64,000 bases of DNA from positions 24,867,001 through 24,931,000 of the forward strand of contig OX419758.1 of NCBI GenBank assembly GCA_948567375.1, written 5' to 3'. Shown piece after piece: positions 1 through 11,394 of the stretch. The position numbers were made by a program, and so were the translations under genes. Positions within the stretch are counted from its first letter, which is position 1; each line of letters opens with the position of its first letter. The notes under the pieces are model-generated. The model had not been told where the DNA came from and did no database searches. It saw only the letters and a list, made by a program, of their open reading frames with translations. Source of the DNA: Lunularia cruciata. Taxonomy: Eukaryota > Streptophyta > Marchantiopsida > Lunulariales > Lunulariaceae.

Positions 1-1379
1 ACCCGCCTGTAACACCGCAGCTAGTCTGGTGCTGATCCCACCAAACAACTCCAATAGGCATATCCCCTCTACTGGATACTGCCAAGCAATGAGTGTGGTA
101 TCCAGAGGTGTCAAAGCAATCGCCTCTAGAGGCTCATCCTCACACTCATCCCTTGATGGTACGAAGGCTCCACTCCAAGCCTGCTGCACCAACTGATCCG
201 CATGCTGCTGCAATGCCTCCTCTGAACTCCATAATGGAACATTCAAGGTGGATGGAACATCCAAGGTGGATGGAACAATCCCACTCGTACTCCAAAGTCG
301 AGTGATCTCCTCTGGTACTGGAGTATCCTCTGCATGGGCGTTCCCCTCCAACAAGTCACCATGCCAAGTAACTGCACCGCTGAAAGCCAAAACTGATGCT
401 GCCATGGTCCCGGACTGTAGTGAGCCAAGACTGCCACTACTGAAGCGTACTGGTAGGCGACATACCCGTCCCTCACCAGACTGCCAACCAGGTCTATAAG
501 AGGCTGTCTCCTCCCAATAGTCAATACTGAAACCCATAGGGTATAACACTGCTCCCCCAACTAGCACATCATAGGACTCAGCTATCGTCGCAATAGCCTG
601 AGCTCTCACCACCGAGCTATCAGTCGGATGACCAGGCTGAACCTGGACAACAAGCTCCCCATGTGTGATGTACTGTGTCGAACCACCACCTAGAGATGTC
701 TGGATCTGAAATGGACACCTCTCCACATCGGTCTTCCGTAACTCCAGACCAACAACTGCAGCCTTCCCCAACACAAGGGGCTGCGCACCAGAGTCTAACA
801 AGACTCTCTGTGGTGTATAGACCTTCCTTGAAGGTCCCACTAAACGAAAGATCCCCCTCTGGTTATCCAATAGGACAACACTAGGTGTAAACCGCGCTCT
901 CTCAAAGGCCGGTCTAGCTGGCAACTCCTCCAGTCTAGCCGCTGCTGCCTGCCACAACCCACTGGTCGCTGAACGGATCCCATGCTCCTCAACCAAGTCA
1001 GCTCCACTACCAACCACCTCTGCTCTAGTAGTAGGAACTGCACCATCCCTACTCTCACACAACGTGGCAGCCAACCGGAACACTGGGGCTGGGTCAACTC
1101 CCAATGTAAACATGTCACTGGCTGAAAATAAAGGATGCCGCATAATCAGCTGAGCCGCCCCCAACATCATGCTAGACTCAGTCTGTGTAGTAGCAGGTGG
1201 CTGACTAGCAGGTACTCCATCATGTACTCCATCACCACCTACCACACCTGCACTGGGACGTCTAGGAACCATGGATGTCGTCTGCAATGCCTCAGATAGC
1301 GTGAAAGACTGGGGAAGTCTGACCTGTCTCCCAACCTCTCCTCTCTGTGGGTCCAACTCCACTAATGCTCCTCTAGGCT
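1..1379 (-). pseudogene. protease and N-terminal part of methyltransferase-polyprotein of M1 (cut by window edge)
   Basis: The minus strand carries the aspartic protease motif DSGA (codons 784-795; catalytic Asp present) and the second protease segment ESYDVLVGGAVLYP (about 540-585). A linker follows that leads to the first residues of the methyltransferase motif I region at positions 1-45, where the window ends. M1 keeps two bases near 1,055 that are missing in M2 (39,935), so M2's gag/pol frameshift there is private to M2. The sequence is otherwise collinear with M2 39,630-40,970. Confidence 0.75.
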
Positions 1380-3084
1380 CTGGAGCACATACTGCACTCC
1401 TAGTCACTGCTACAGATGCATCCACCTGTGCTGCTCCGCACATGAAGTCCAAAGCATCTCTATCACCAGCATATGAGGTGGAAGCCTCAACACCTGAATC
1501 TGATCTCCTATGAGCAATAGCCATACTAGCCAATCTCTGCTCCAACTGCTCAATCCGAGTAGCCATAGCTGTGTCAGAAGTAAGGGCAGGTACTGCACCC
1601 CTACTAGGTGTAGATCCTCTACCACCACCTCTACCACCTCGTCCTCCATGAACTGGAGCTCCTCTACTACCTACCATAGCAGCCCTACCACTCCGTAACT
1701 CCGGGTGTAGGTCAAAACACCGGTCACTAGTGTGACCAAATCTGTGGCAATGCTCACATTGCCTCTGTGCTGGTTGTGATGCACCAGAGGTATCAGGTCC
1801 GCTGCCCTGAGTACACTCTCTCCTATGGTGAGGTCCACCACAAGTCCAACAAGCAACACCACCACTCACTGGCTGCTGCTGACCCGAAAATGAGGGTAAG
1901 GGTCTAACTCTACTAGGCCCTCCACTCGCTCCATAGGATCTGGGCTGTCCACCCTATCCTCGAAAACCAATTGGGCGTGGTGCACTCTGCTGCACTCTAG
2001 AAGAAGTCACAACCGTGGATGAGGTCTCTCTACCAAATCCAGCTGTCACCACTCTCTCCTCCACCATGTTGAGCTCAATACGCTCAGCCAAACCAAAGAC
2101 TACTGCCAAAGTGGGCGAAGTAGCCTGCAACAACGTAGCATCACGAACTCTACGTCGCAACTCCCTGTCCAGTATCCCATACCAAAACTAGACTGCCTGG
2201 GCCTCAGTAACTCCCTGAGTGAAACTGATCAGCCGCCTCATGCGAGTGTATGCCTCGCGTAGGCTCTCTCCAGCCTTCCGCTGGAACTCCTTCAAGCTCC
2301 TCAGCTTGTCAGTCCGCACTCCCTGGTAGTTCTGCCTCAAACATAGGAAGAACTCAACCATGGGGTTAAACCCCGGTACCACACCATCTCCTGCAGCGGT
2401 ACCTCCACTCGTAGTAGCACTATCTCCAGCTAGTGCACCTCCACTAGCTCCACCAACACTACTCAAGCTAGAACTCGTAGGTACAGCCAACCTACTCCTG
2501 GCCACCGAACCTGAAGTGATGGAGACATAGTGTGGAGACCAATACTGTCTCCATAACTCAATCTCCTCCAAATAAGCTCTCCTAAACTCATGGTAGTCGT
2601 CCATCGGTGGACCCTCCAAGTGCTGAAACAACCCCTTCCATGCCATGAAGGGTGTGAACAAAGTCGGGTTCCGCATCTGCTGCAGATCACACCAACTATC
2701 AAACTCCTGGATGAAATCATCCAACTCAATAGTACCCACTGTACCAGAGTAACGCCTAGGGCCTTTGGAGGCCCCATAAATCTCGTCCATGTCCCACAAC
2801 AACGGTGCGGACACACCAAGTGCACTCTCAACTGAATCAGCTCCTGTGTCGAACTCCAACTCAGAGTCAATCTCCTCCCTCACTGGGACCTGAGATACAG
2901 GCTGATACCGAGCACCACTCCGAGTAAACCCACTGCGTACTGCAGGGCTAACTCCTCTGGAATCTCCAAAGAACTCCGTCGTGACCACGTAACTACAATA
3001 GCAAACCCGAACCACCAATTGCAACCGCAAGTCACAACTGCAAGTGCCCCACCAAGTGCCAACACCACCACGTGCCAACACCAA
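1380..3084 (-). pseudogene. gag of M1
   Basis: Capsid-type Gag polyprotein of the methyltransferase-bearing element. The reading frame opens at 3,084 (MVLARGG) and runs 298 codons to an in-frame TAG at 2,188-2,190; the equivalent codon in M2 is CAG, so this is a C-to-T nonsense change. The N-terminal part holds a Trp-rich retrotransposon gag segment (LDDFIQEFDSWCDL, then FMAWKGLFQHLEG) followed by a Ser/Gly-rich linker and a second gag-like helix block ending ESLREAYTRMRRLI. Downstream, at about 1,720-1,850, are two Cys/His knuckles like those of M2. The product would package element RNA in cytoplasmic particles. Not intact as it stands. Confidence 0.8.
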
Positions 3085-3394
3085 CTAAACACCTCCCACT
3101 AATGTAACTCTACTGAGATAACTACACTAGGGGAGAGGGCAACCTGTAACCTACCATCATAACACGCACTCTCACGGTCTGCAGGTCATCACTTCCTGCC
3201 TCACCGGAGAGAAACAAAGGTAGTCTGACTGGTCATCACTCCAGCCTCACCACCGAGAGCACACCAGAGCACCAACGCTCAAAAGTCAAGGCACCTCACA
3301 CAAACGTGGTGCACAAACAGGAAGCAGAGAATGGAGGGGATCCAATCACAAGAAATCTAAACGAAAACCCTCCATCTCATAACACAACACGGGA

Positions 3395-3409
3395 CTGACT
3401 CTGCCACCA
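3395..3409 (-). other. Putative tRNA-iMet primer-binding site of M1
   Basis: On the minus strand this reads TGGTGGCAGAGTCAG, matching 12 of 15 positions of the plant initiator-Met primer-binding consensus TGGTATCAGAGCCAG. It lies two bases after the CA-type end of the LTR-like leader. The same site recurs in copy M2 at 37,585. Confidence 0.55.
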
Positions 3410-3411
3410 TT

Positions 3412-4773
3412 TGGCATTTGACATAAGAGTAGTTCGTATCTAAGTCCTAAGCTACCAGGATCACCAAGAATGGGATCAAACTGCCTCTCCTAGCCAAAGC
3501 TACATGTGTATAGATAACAGTGGCACAGTCACTAGGACAACAAGTGAGGGTGGACCAGTTGGCTAGGGCACCAGTCTAGGAACAAGAGATCTAGGGGTCA
3601 AACCCTGTTGCGCACAATCTAGCAAGAAAGGCAGATTTTGCCAACCAATGACCAAGATCTACACTAAACTAGCTAGCCTCACGCCAGCAAGCTGGCTTGC
3701 TGGCCCTTCTAGGCCTTCGTAGCCTCTCATAGCCCACAGCCCTATGCCTCGAAGCCTCGAAACACCAAAATTCAGCCAAATGAGGCCTTTCTTGTTGCCA
3801 CTTCGAACCTCCTCCAAAATTGGCGAAACTTCTCCAAATCTGCGAAACTCCTCCAAACTAGCAAAACTTCTCCAAATCTGGCCAAACAGCGAAACTCCTC
3901 TAAATCTGATGTAAATCTGACATAAACCCTAAAGATGGATGTCCGCCAAATCCCCCGCTAACTTTCCACTCGAGCCAAATTGACAAAATGGGTTTTTCCA
4001 AATCACAATTTCATGAGAAGAGCTTTCTAACTCCACCTTCAATTTCACTTTCTGAGCCCAACTCGTAGCAAATTGGTCCTGCCTTCACCTCCTGAGCTCA
4101 AAATCACAACACTGCTCGAAAATTGCTCCTTCTTTGCTCGAAATTTGGCCAGCGCTTCCGCACACCGTCCGCCTAACTGCCAAATTTGCATCAACTACAC
4201 GAGCTTCTGCACACTAGGGAAACACAGAACCTGAATCGAGCTACCACGATCCACCGAGCTTGGAGATACCACCAACACTCAACGTTCCTGCACCCGATTT
4301 CCCCCTGACTTCACTTCTCTGATGTAATCAGATTGCTTAACACTTTCAACTCAACTCAACTCAAATCAGTACTTGATCTGTCACTCTATAAATTGCCAAC
4401 AACTGGGCACTGATTACAGTCAAGCCACACCCACTCAAGCATAGAGAATCCAAGTGACGCTCGCCGGCCTCTATCCACCATAGCCAGGAACTCGAAGGCT
4501 CAACATCAGAGAAGTGAGCTCTCTGGAGCTCACTTCGAAACTATACCTCCTGGACTCGAGCTAGCCCTGAAACCCTAACGGTCCCGCTGACGGCACACTC
4601 GACGGTGCAAACGGTGCAAAGTGACGGTGGGCCCCACCGTGAAGTCAGTACCCCGAACACAAAATCTAACCATCAGAAAGTAGTCCCTGAGAAACTGCTA
4701 GAATAACTCTAACTACCATCACTGGAACTCCAGTGTCTGAGCATCTAGATGCGGAACTACAAATGGCGTGACA
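3412..4773 (-). repeat. Probable 5' LTR / leader of M1
   Basis: About 1.36 kb with no reading frame, matching 36,269-37,582 of copy M2 nearly base for base. It ends (minus strand) in ATGCCA just before a sequence resembling the initiator-tRNA-Met primer-binding site, which is the expected position of an LTR end. It starts TGTCACGCC and includes a GC-rich palindrome around ACGGTGGG-CCCACCGT. The matching 3' LTR lies outside the window, so calling it an LTR and not a long leader is inference. Confidence 0.6.
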
Positions 4774-6214
4774 AATTATGCATTTAATATGAATTCTTGT
4801 TCTTAAAATTTAAGTGTAAAATATCTATATAGGGTTTGAATTTTTAAGAGTATATATCTTTGGCTCTTTTATTATCACTTTAATTTTAAATTTGTATAAA
4901 ATATGAAAAATACATTATTTGAAATTTTAAAACATGATATATTATCATAACTCAAAGTAGACCAAATACTAGTAATGTTAGTAAGAATAGTTTGTTCTTA
5001 TGAGGATATGGGTCGGAAATGACAAAAAATGAACAGAAAGTGTCATTAGGTGCAATTCATTTATTGTTTCCTATTTAACCTCTTGGGCATGAACTTCTCT
5101 TAGAAGAAGGTAGTGTCACCTCCTATGGTGCACTATGAACAAAGAAAGCCAAAGATCATATTCACTATCAATATATTCCAAGTTACTCTTGAAAGTGATG
5201 GTTCACTTTGCTCCAAAGACTTCCCTTGAAGGCATGTACTATATTTCTTCAAAGGCTTAACCCCAAAAGAGTCTTCTAGTAAGCCACATGCTAATGCATT
5301 TTGATTTTGTGGTACTTGCAATGCTCCAAACTGAATTGGCTCCCCAATGCATTGTTTCACTCTTGTAGTTCCCTCAAGAATGATACATCATGATCAAGTG
5401 CAAATACACTACCTTATACTTGAGCACTTGTGATCCTATTCATAAATTCCTCACCACTACTTCACAAAGAAATTTGTGAACATTCAAAGCAAAGTAGTTG
5501 GACTTTGGTTGTACACAAAGTTGCATGGGAAATGAACTCATAGATTATCAAGCCAAGGCCTTATGCACATTTCCTACTTTACCCCTAAGTGTTATGTAGG
5601 TCCTTGGGTAATCTGCTACCTAATCCTACCTCACTCACTTAGGATTCTAATCCCATTCTTATCCTAATCGAGAGAAAAGGCGACCATGTAGAAAAAAGAA
5701 AGGATGTGAAGACCTCATCAAGCCATACAAGGGAGAGATGAAATCTATGCTAAACTAATTAAGCTCCTAACTTGTGACATGGAAGTCTTTACTCCCCAAA
5801 GTCACCTTTGCATTTATGTTCTTCAAACTTACAACACCAAAGTGGTACTAGGCTGGAATTTCTATACAATATCAAAGTCACTCTTCTTAGAATATTTACA
5901 ACTACAATGTGTATAACTGAGAATAATCCTCCACTAAGAAGAATTTGAGTCACTTTAGTAAGATTGTCCCACCTTTGGGGAAGTGAAGCACCTTTGGTAC
6001 AAGGCTCTATTACAAAGAACTATGTTCAACCCTAAGATCTATAAGCACCTCTTGGGTCCAATCCCTATACTTGGTTATCTTTAGCAAGCAAGTGTCGCCT
6101 TCTTCTCCATTTGTAGTTTTCATATGGCCAACTACACTTGCCTCAATTATTTCTCTTGCTTTGAATGGTTTGATATGAAAAATAAATTCTATCTTTGCAC
6201 TTCAAAGATGCACT
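4774..6214. other. AT-rich stretch without a recognisable gene
   Basis: No ORF above about 75 codons and no recognised domain. It separates copy M1 from the chromodomain-element nest. It may be very old repeat, but nothing in it could be classified by eye. Confidence 0.5.
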
Positions 6215-6219
6215 ATGTT

Positions 6220-7468
6220 TGTAGTAATATAAAGTTAGTAGGAGAGTTAGTAAATGCTAAGGAGTTAGTAAAATCAGTTACATATAGCAAAAATGAGGTA
6301 AAATTAGCATATTTTATGGATGCTAAGAATATGCTAGAAGCATCCAAGAAGCTTTAAGATGAGAAGCTTCTAAGTACTCTCAAAGGATGGGTAACTTGCA
6401 CATCAAGTTAATGGCTTGCTTAATTATACACCAAGTAGGCGGTTACTAGATAGAAGCTTGCTTTGTAGCTTCTTGTAATCTTCCAAGAATAGGAGACCTT
6501 AAGAAAAAACAAGAAAAGAAATACAAGCTTCACACTCAATCCTCCGATACCCCAAAGGAACACCTTGACTTTATTATATAGTAAAGAGGATTCCCTCAAA
6601 GGAAACTTCACCCTTGGATCAAATACATAGATAGATGACCTTGCATGGAGCTCTACCTTTGATTAGTTGTGTGTATGGATGACATGTTGGTTCTTGTCCT
6701 ATTTGGTTGGTCAACCAAGCTTTGACCGGAGGGAATCTTCTTGTAGGAATCTAAAAATTGCATGGGTGACATACTATTAGAAATTTGTCAATGAGACAAA
6801 TAGGAGCGGAGAGAAGGCTAGCCCTTCCTTTGTTGGGGGAGAAATTTGCACAATTTTGAGACCTACTTCATCAATTTACACCTCCAAAATTAGCTTTGAA
6901 GTTTTCAAGCTATTTTTGGTTCCTGCCCAATTCATAGAAGTACTCCCTTGGGGATAACTCTATATGATCTACTTAGTCCACTATCTATAACATCCTTCCA
7001 ATTGTTACAAAGCCAATTTTCACCTACAAATAATATATCTAGCTATTGGTATTACATTTTAAGGCTATTTTGGCTCTTTATCTATTAGTAGAAGTGCTCT
7101 TTATGTGTCACCTCTATCTGATATACCTAGCCCATCATACATAACATCCTTCTAGTGTTACCAAGTCAATCTTCACTACTAGATAATATATCTAGCTATT
7201 TGTATTACACTTCTTAGGTAATTTGGCTTGCACTCCAAGATGACTGCTTCAAGAAGGAAGCTTCCTTGGTAGCTTCTTAAGTAGCTTAGTTTGCATTCCA
7301 AGATGACAACTTCAAGAAGGAAGCTTTTCAAGAGCTCTCAAGCCTCTCATTATAAATTCCAAAACCCAAACTCATGCTAAGCATTTGGATTTTCCATCAT
7401 TTGAGCACTTTCAATATGATTTCCATTATGAAATTCCATTCTCCTATTTCTCTCCTCGGTCCTTTACA
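6220..7468 (+). repeat. 5' LTR of outer chromovirus (with a solo LTR inside)
   Basis: It starts TGTAGTAATATAAAG and ends CCTTTACA just before a TTGGTATTTGAG primer-binding site. Removing the 737-bp solo LTR and its 5-bp duplication leaves about 507 bp, matching the 511-bp 3' LTR at 28,547. It contains repeated AAGAAGGAAGCTT heat-shock-element-like blocks (7,250-7,330) upstream of a TATAAATT box near 7,352. Confidence 0.8.
6473..7209 (+). repeat. Solo LTR (family S) with 5-bp target duplication
   Basis: 737 bp beginning TGTAATCTTCC and ending GGTATTACA-like (TGTATTACA), with inverted TGTAAT/ATTACA tips. It is flanked on both sides by CTTCT (6,468-6,472 and 7,210-7,214), showing integrase-type insertion into the host LTR followed by loss of the internal region. 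The same family recurs at 16,413-16,940 (-), 22,354-22,932 (-) and 29,313-30,068 (+). Confidence 0.85.
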
Positions 7469-9422
7469 TTGGTATTTGAGCAGAAATGGTATGGATGAAA
7501 TCTATGGACCCCCAAATCAGTCTCCCTCAAAACATTGGGATTTTTGCATCCATGTGTTATCAAAGCACCATTCCAACAGTTCATCACTTCTTGCTTTGGC
7601 CAAGATTTTCTAAATTTGGTCACCTTGTCCAATGATCCATTAATATTTCCAATTATAACTTACAAATAGTGGTGGACATGTTGCATTTACATGTTAACTA
7701 AGATAATTGCAAGTAGATAGTCAATAGAGTAGTATTCATGGAGGTGATACCCAAAGTTTTCATTGTGATGCATCAACAAATAGAACATCTTAGTCAATTG
7801 TTGGAAGAGATAGATCACAATGTGCAATGACAAGAGCAATTGGAGAGAATAATGTTTTGAGAAGGAAATTATAATGTGTGATTCCCAAAACCAAAGGTCC
7901 TTGAAGGCAAGAGTCTACTAGGTGTGATAGAGAACTTTGTGTTTGATTGTGAATGGTATTTTGAAGCCATGAAGAAATCTTCAAGATGATCAAAGATAAA
8001 TCTTCTTGGCTTCAAGTCAACTAGATGGAGCAACACCATTGTGGTGACAATTCTAAGTGGAGCAAAATCAATAGCAATTTTTTGCTCCAATTTTGACTTG
8101 AGAAGACTTGAAGAGTGAAGTTATTGTATGATTCCAATCCGTGAATGATGCACAAGATGATTGGAAAATTGAGGTAGATTGGTTCAATAAGAAGTTATAT
8201 TTCTCAATTTCAGAACACCATGATGTTGATCTCGGACACACAAGAAGATGAAGCTTTAGATTGGTTTGTGAGAGTCTTGAATTCACACACCAAATTGGAA
8301 ATAACCATGCATGAACCCAAGCATCTAGAAGAAGCAATGGAAATGGCTGAGAACTTTGACTCCTTGGTTACCATGAGTTAGTCTAGACCTTGACCTCCAC
8401 CAAAAGTACAACCACACTAAGCAAGGGTGGATGAGATGGCACCAATGGAGATTGATACTATCTAATAGAGAACACTTGGTATGGTAGACCAAGAGCAGTT
8501 ATGACAAAATGATGGTTGCTTCGATTGTTTCTAAATTGGACATTGTATTGTGGAATGTACACTTCAAAATGAATGGCCTCAATTAATTATCCAAATGGAT
8601 TTTATGAATTCTAAGAAGTGATATTGATCCACTTATTGAGAATTTGATTGGTTCCAACAAGATTGAAGGCTTTACCTATACAAGTTTGATTTACTTGCAA
8701 GGTATGATATTTGATTGCTGTTGTAGAATTTTGGTTGATAGTAGAAGTTTTGAGAATTGCATGTCCATGCAATTAGCAAAGGAATTATATATTCATATAA
8801 AGCCAATATTATGTAACAAGTTGATGATAGTAGATGGTAGAAAAGGTTTTGCATTCCAAACCTCTCAACCTATTACATTTAAGATCAGAAAGGAGTATTC
8901 CAAGTACATGACATTTGTAACTACTCCCTCACACAACAATATCATTCTAGGTCTTTCTTGGCTTTAACATCATAAAGCCTATTTGATTGAGCCGGATGAT
9001 AATTCAAGTACAACACTAAGGTAAGAATTAATGATTAGGTTGTTTGGAACCTTTGAGTAAGACACCTAAGAAGAGTCAATCCCAAGATGGGAATCTTGTC
9101 AATATAGCAACTATAGAGCAAGCTTTGGAGGAAAATAATATTTTCTTTTTGGAAGGGATCAAACTTATTATGCAAGGAGACTTTGATGAGGATCAAAAGC
9201 AAGTAGTTGATCAAATAGTTCAAGAGTTTATAGACATGTTTCTGGATGACCTTTCAAAGGGGTAACCCTCTGATTGAGGTATTTTTTTCAAGGTTGAACT
9301 ATTGCCAAGTAGTACTCTTGTGAGTAGACCAATCTATTAACTCTCACCAAAGGAGTTAGAGGAACTTCAAACAACACTGACCTAATTGTTGAAGAAAGAT
9401 TTCATATAACATAGTACATATA
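7469..9422 (+). pseudogene. gag-protease-pol start of outer chromovirus
   Basis: Begins with a primer-binding site TTGGTATTTGAGCAG resembling initiator tRNA-Met. Decayed gag follows (MDEIYGPPNQSP near 7,490), then a CX2CX4HX4C zinc knuckle at 8,517-8,558 interrupted by a TAA. A retropepsin region follows at 8,644-8,967: the active-site segment reads LVDSRSF, where the Gly-Ala of the usual D-S/T-G-A is lost, with the later ILGLSWL flap-side motif. The pol linker (9,044-9,265) ends DMFLDDLSKG. The reading stops at 9,422, at the insertion of the inner element. Frames are broken repeatedly; no functional product is expected. Confidence 0.75.
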
Positions 9423-9773
9423 TGTAATAAGATGAAGTTATTAAACAAGTTAGTAGAAATTAATGAGTTAGCAAAAAGAAGTAGAACTAGCCTAATGTGT
9501 TAGAAGTATTGAGAAAGCTTAGAGGTAGAATATTCTAGAAGTACAAACAAAGTTTCTTAGTGTGAAGCTTCTAAAAACCTTCCAAGGATAAATTAACTTA
9601 TATGCCAAGTTGAAAACTAGCTTAGCTTATATGCCAAGTAAATGGCTAGCTTAGCTTAGCTTGCACTTCAAGTAAGGTATCTCCTAGATGGAACTTTCCT
9701 TGGAAGTTCTTTGGGAGGCTTGAAGTCCTAATGTGATCTTTCATTCTCCTATCTCTCTTCTCAGTCTTTTACA
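9423..9773 (+). repeat. 5' LTR of inner chromovirus
   Basis: 351 bp from TGTAATAAGATG to CAGTCTTTTACA, followed by TTAGTATCAAAG, a degenerate initiator-Met primer-binding site. It aligns with the LTRs at 24,656 and 28,547, including the repeated GCTTAGCTT block and the CTCCTAGA-GGAA segment. Confidence 0.75.
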
Positions 9774-10969
9774 TTAGTATCAAAGTAGGAATGGGATGGA
9801 TGGAATCTATAGACCAATAAATCCATTTTCCCCAAACCATTGAGATTTTTGTAACCATGTATAACCAAAGCATGATTTCATGCAATCCTTAGTTTCACGC
9901 TTTGGGTAAATTTTCTTAACACAATCACCTTGTCTAATGAACCATTGATAATTTTGAATGTAAAATAAAAGGAGTGGTGGACATGTTGCATCTATGTGTT
10001 AACTTAGATAATTATAAGTAGGTAGTTTGATAGAGTAGTAACCATGGCAATGATGTCCAAAGTTATCATTGGTATGTAGTAACAATTGAGCACCTTACTA
10101 GATTGTTGGAAGAGAGATCATCAATGACAAGAGCATGTAGAGAGAGTAGAATTTTGTGAAGAGAAAATTCAATTTCTGAAGCCAAAGGTATGTGAAAGCA
10201 AGAATCTTCCATGTGCAATGGAGAATTTTGTGTTGATTGGAATGTTATTTTGAAACTACAAATCTTCAAGATGAATATAGAAAAATTCTCTTAGCTTCAA
10301 GCCAATTAAATGGACTAGAAAAGCTATGAGAAGAATTATTCTAGAAATATTCAACATGGAAAGAGTTCAAGAGCATAACAATCAGGAGATTCCAAGAGGT
10401 AAATGCTAAATGCACAAGCCACACAAGATAGATTGAGAGAATTAAAGTAAATTGGTTTTATGAGGAGCTACATTACTCAAATCCAAAACACCATAATGAG
10501 AATTCCATAAATATTGGAAGATGAAGCTCTAGATCAATTTGTGAGAGGCTTGAAATCATACACCAAATTGGAAGTGACCATGCAAGAGCTCAAACACTTG
10601 GAAGAAGCAATTTGTTGCAATGTTTTGATTCATTGGTTGTTACAACTTGGTCTTGACCTACACCTTCACAAAACCTATGAATATACCACACAAAGATTGA
10701 AGAGCCAATATCAATAAAGATTTTTGTCATCTAACAAAGACCACTTGGCATTATAGATAGAGAAAAATTAAGATAAAGTGGTAGTTGCTTTATTGTTTCC
10801 AAATAGGACATTGCATTGCTTAATGTCCAACTAGGAATGGATTACCTCAACCCATTGCCAAAATGGAACTCTTGGAACATGAAGATCAAGGAAACAAAGA
10901 ATCTCAATAAGAGATATTAAATCACTTAATAGGAACTTGATTTGTTCTAAAGGGATTGAAGATTTGACA
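9774..10969 (+). pseudogene. gag of inner chromovirus
   Basis: Collinear with gag of the outer element (7,469-8,690). A short open stretch at 10,514-10,717 reads ALDQFVRGLKSYTKLEVTMQ, typical of the conserved gag helix region. Stops and shifts interrupt the rest. The sequence breaks at 10,969, exactly at the end of the inverted LTR of the next element. Confidence 0.65.
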
Positions 10970-11394
10970 TGTAAAAGATCGAGACCAAGGAGAGAAATAA
11001 GAGAATGGAAGATCACATAAGGACACTTGAATGACGGAAACTTTGAATGCCTAGCATGAGCTTCAGCTCTGGTATTTATAAGGAACATAAAATGCCTTGC
11101 AAAGCTTCTCAAGGAGCTTCCTTGAGCCCCTTTCTTGGAGTGCAAGCCAAGTTTATCGGGAAGCTTCTCAAGAACCTTCATTTTAGAAGTCACTTACTTG
11201 GCGTGCAAGCTAAGCTAATTGGAAGCTTCTAGAAGCTTCCCTCTAGAAGCTACTTCTTTTAGGTGCAAGCTAAGCTAGTTGGGAAGCTTCCCAAGAAGCT
11301 TCCTAGATACTTTTGGAATATTCTACGTTAATTTGTCCTATTTGCTACTTTGTTAGTCCTAACTAACTTCATCGCTAAAGTCCATATTATTACA
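10970..11394 (-). repeat. 3' LTR of inverted chromovirus
   Basis: 425 bp; in element orientation it starts TGTAATAATATGGAC directly after a purine-rich GGGGGAATA tract and ends GATCTTTTACA. It holds a TATAAATA box (11,073-11,080, minus) and, upstream of it, GAAGCTTC palindromes including a run of four alternating heat-shock pentamers at 11,222-11,239. The 5' LTR at 16,215 matches its end and TATA region. Confidence 0.85.
11105..11305 (-). promoter_or_regulatory. Heat-shock-element-like array in chromovirus LTR
   Basis: The block GAAgcTTCtaGAAgcTTC (11,222-11,239) is a perfect four-unit nGAAn/nTTCn array. Further pairs lie at about 11,160-11,180 (GAAgcTTCtcaaGAAccTTC) and 11,283-11,302 (GAAgcTTCccaaGAAgcTTC). 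In the transcription direction the array sits 70-230 bp upstream of the TATAAATA box, a promoter-like layout. GAAGCTTC is self-complementary, so orientation does not matter. Heat response is inferred and not shown. Confidence 0.55.

Larger units (their letters stand above)
1..4773 (-). mobile_element. Methyltransferase-bearing Ty3/gypsy-type element, copy M1 (5' half, truncated by window edge)
   Basis: Read on the minus strand, this copy runs from a terminus beginning TGTCACGCC at 4,773 through an LTR-like leader, a primer-binding site, gag, protease and the start of the methyltransferase domain, and is cut by the window edge inside motif I of that domain. It is closely similar to copy M2 (36,160-45,673), with long stretches differing only by scattered substitutions, so both are relatively recent. 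The flank beyond 4,773 is unrelated AT-rich DNA. M1 keeps the protease catalytic Asp (DSGA, 784-795) that M2 has lost, but its gag carries an in-frame TAG at 2,188-2,190 where M2 reads CAG. Confidence 0.9.
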
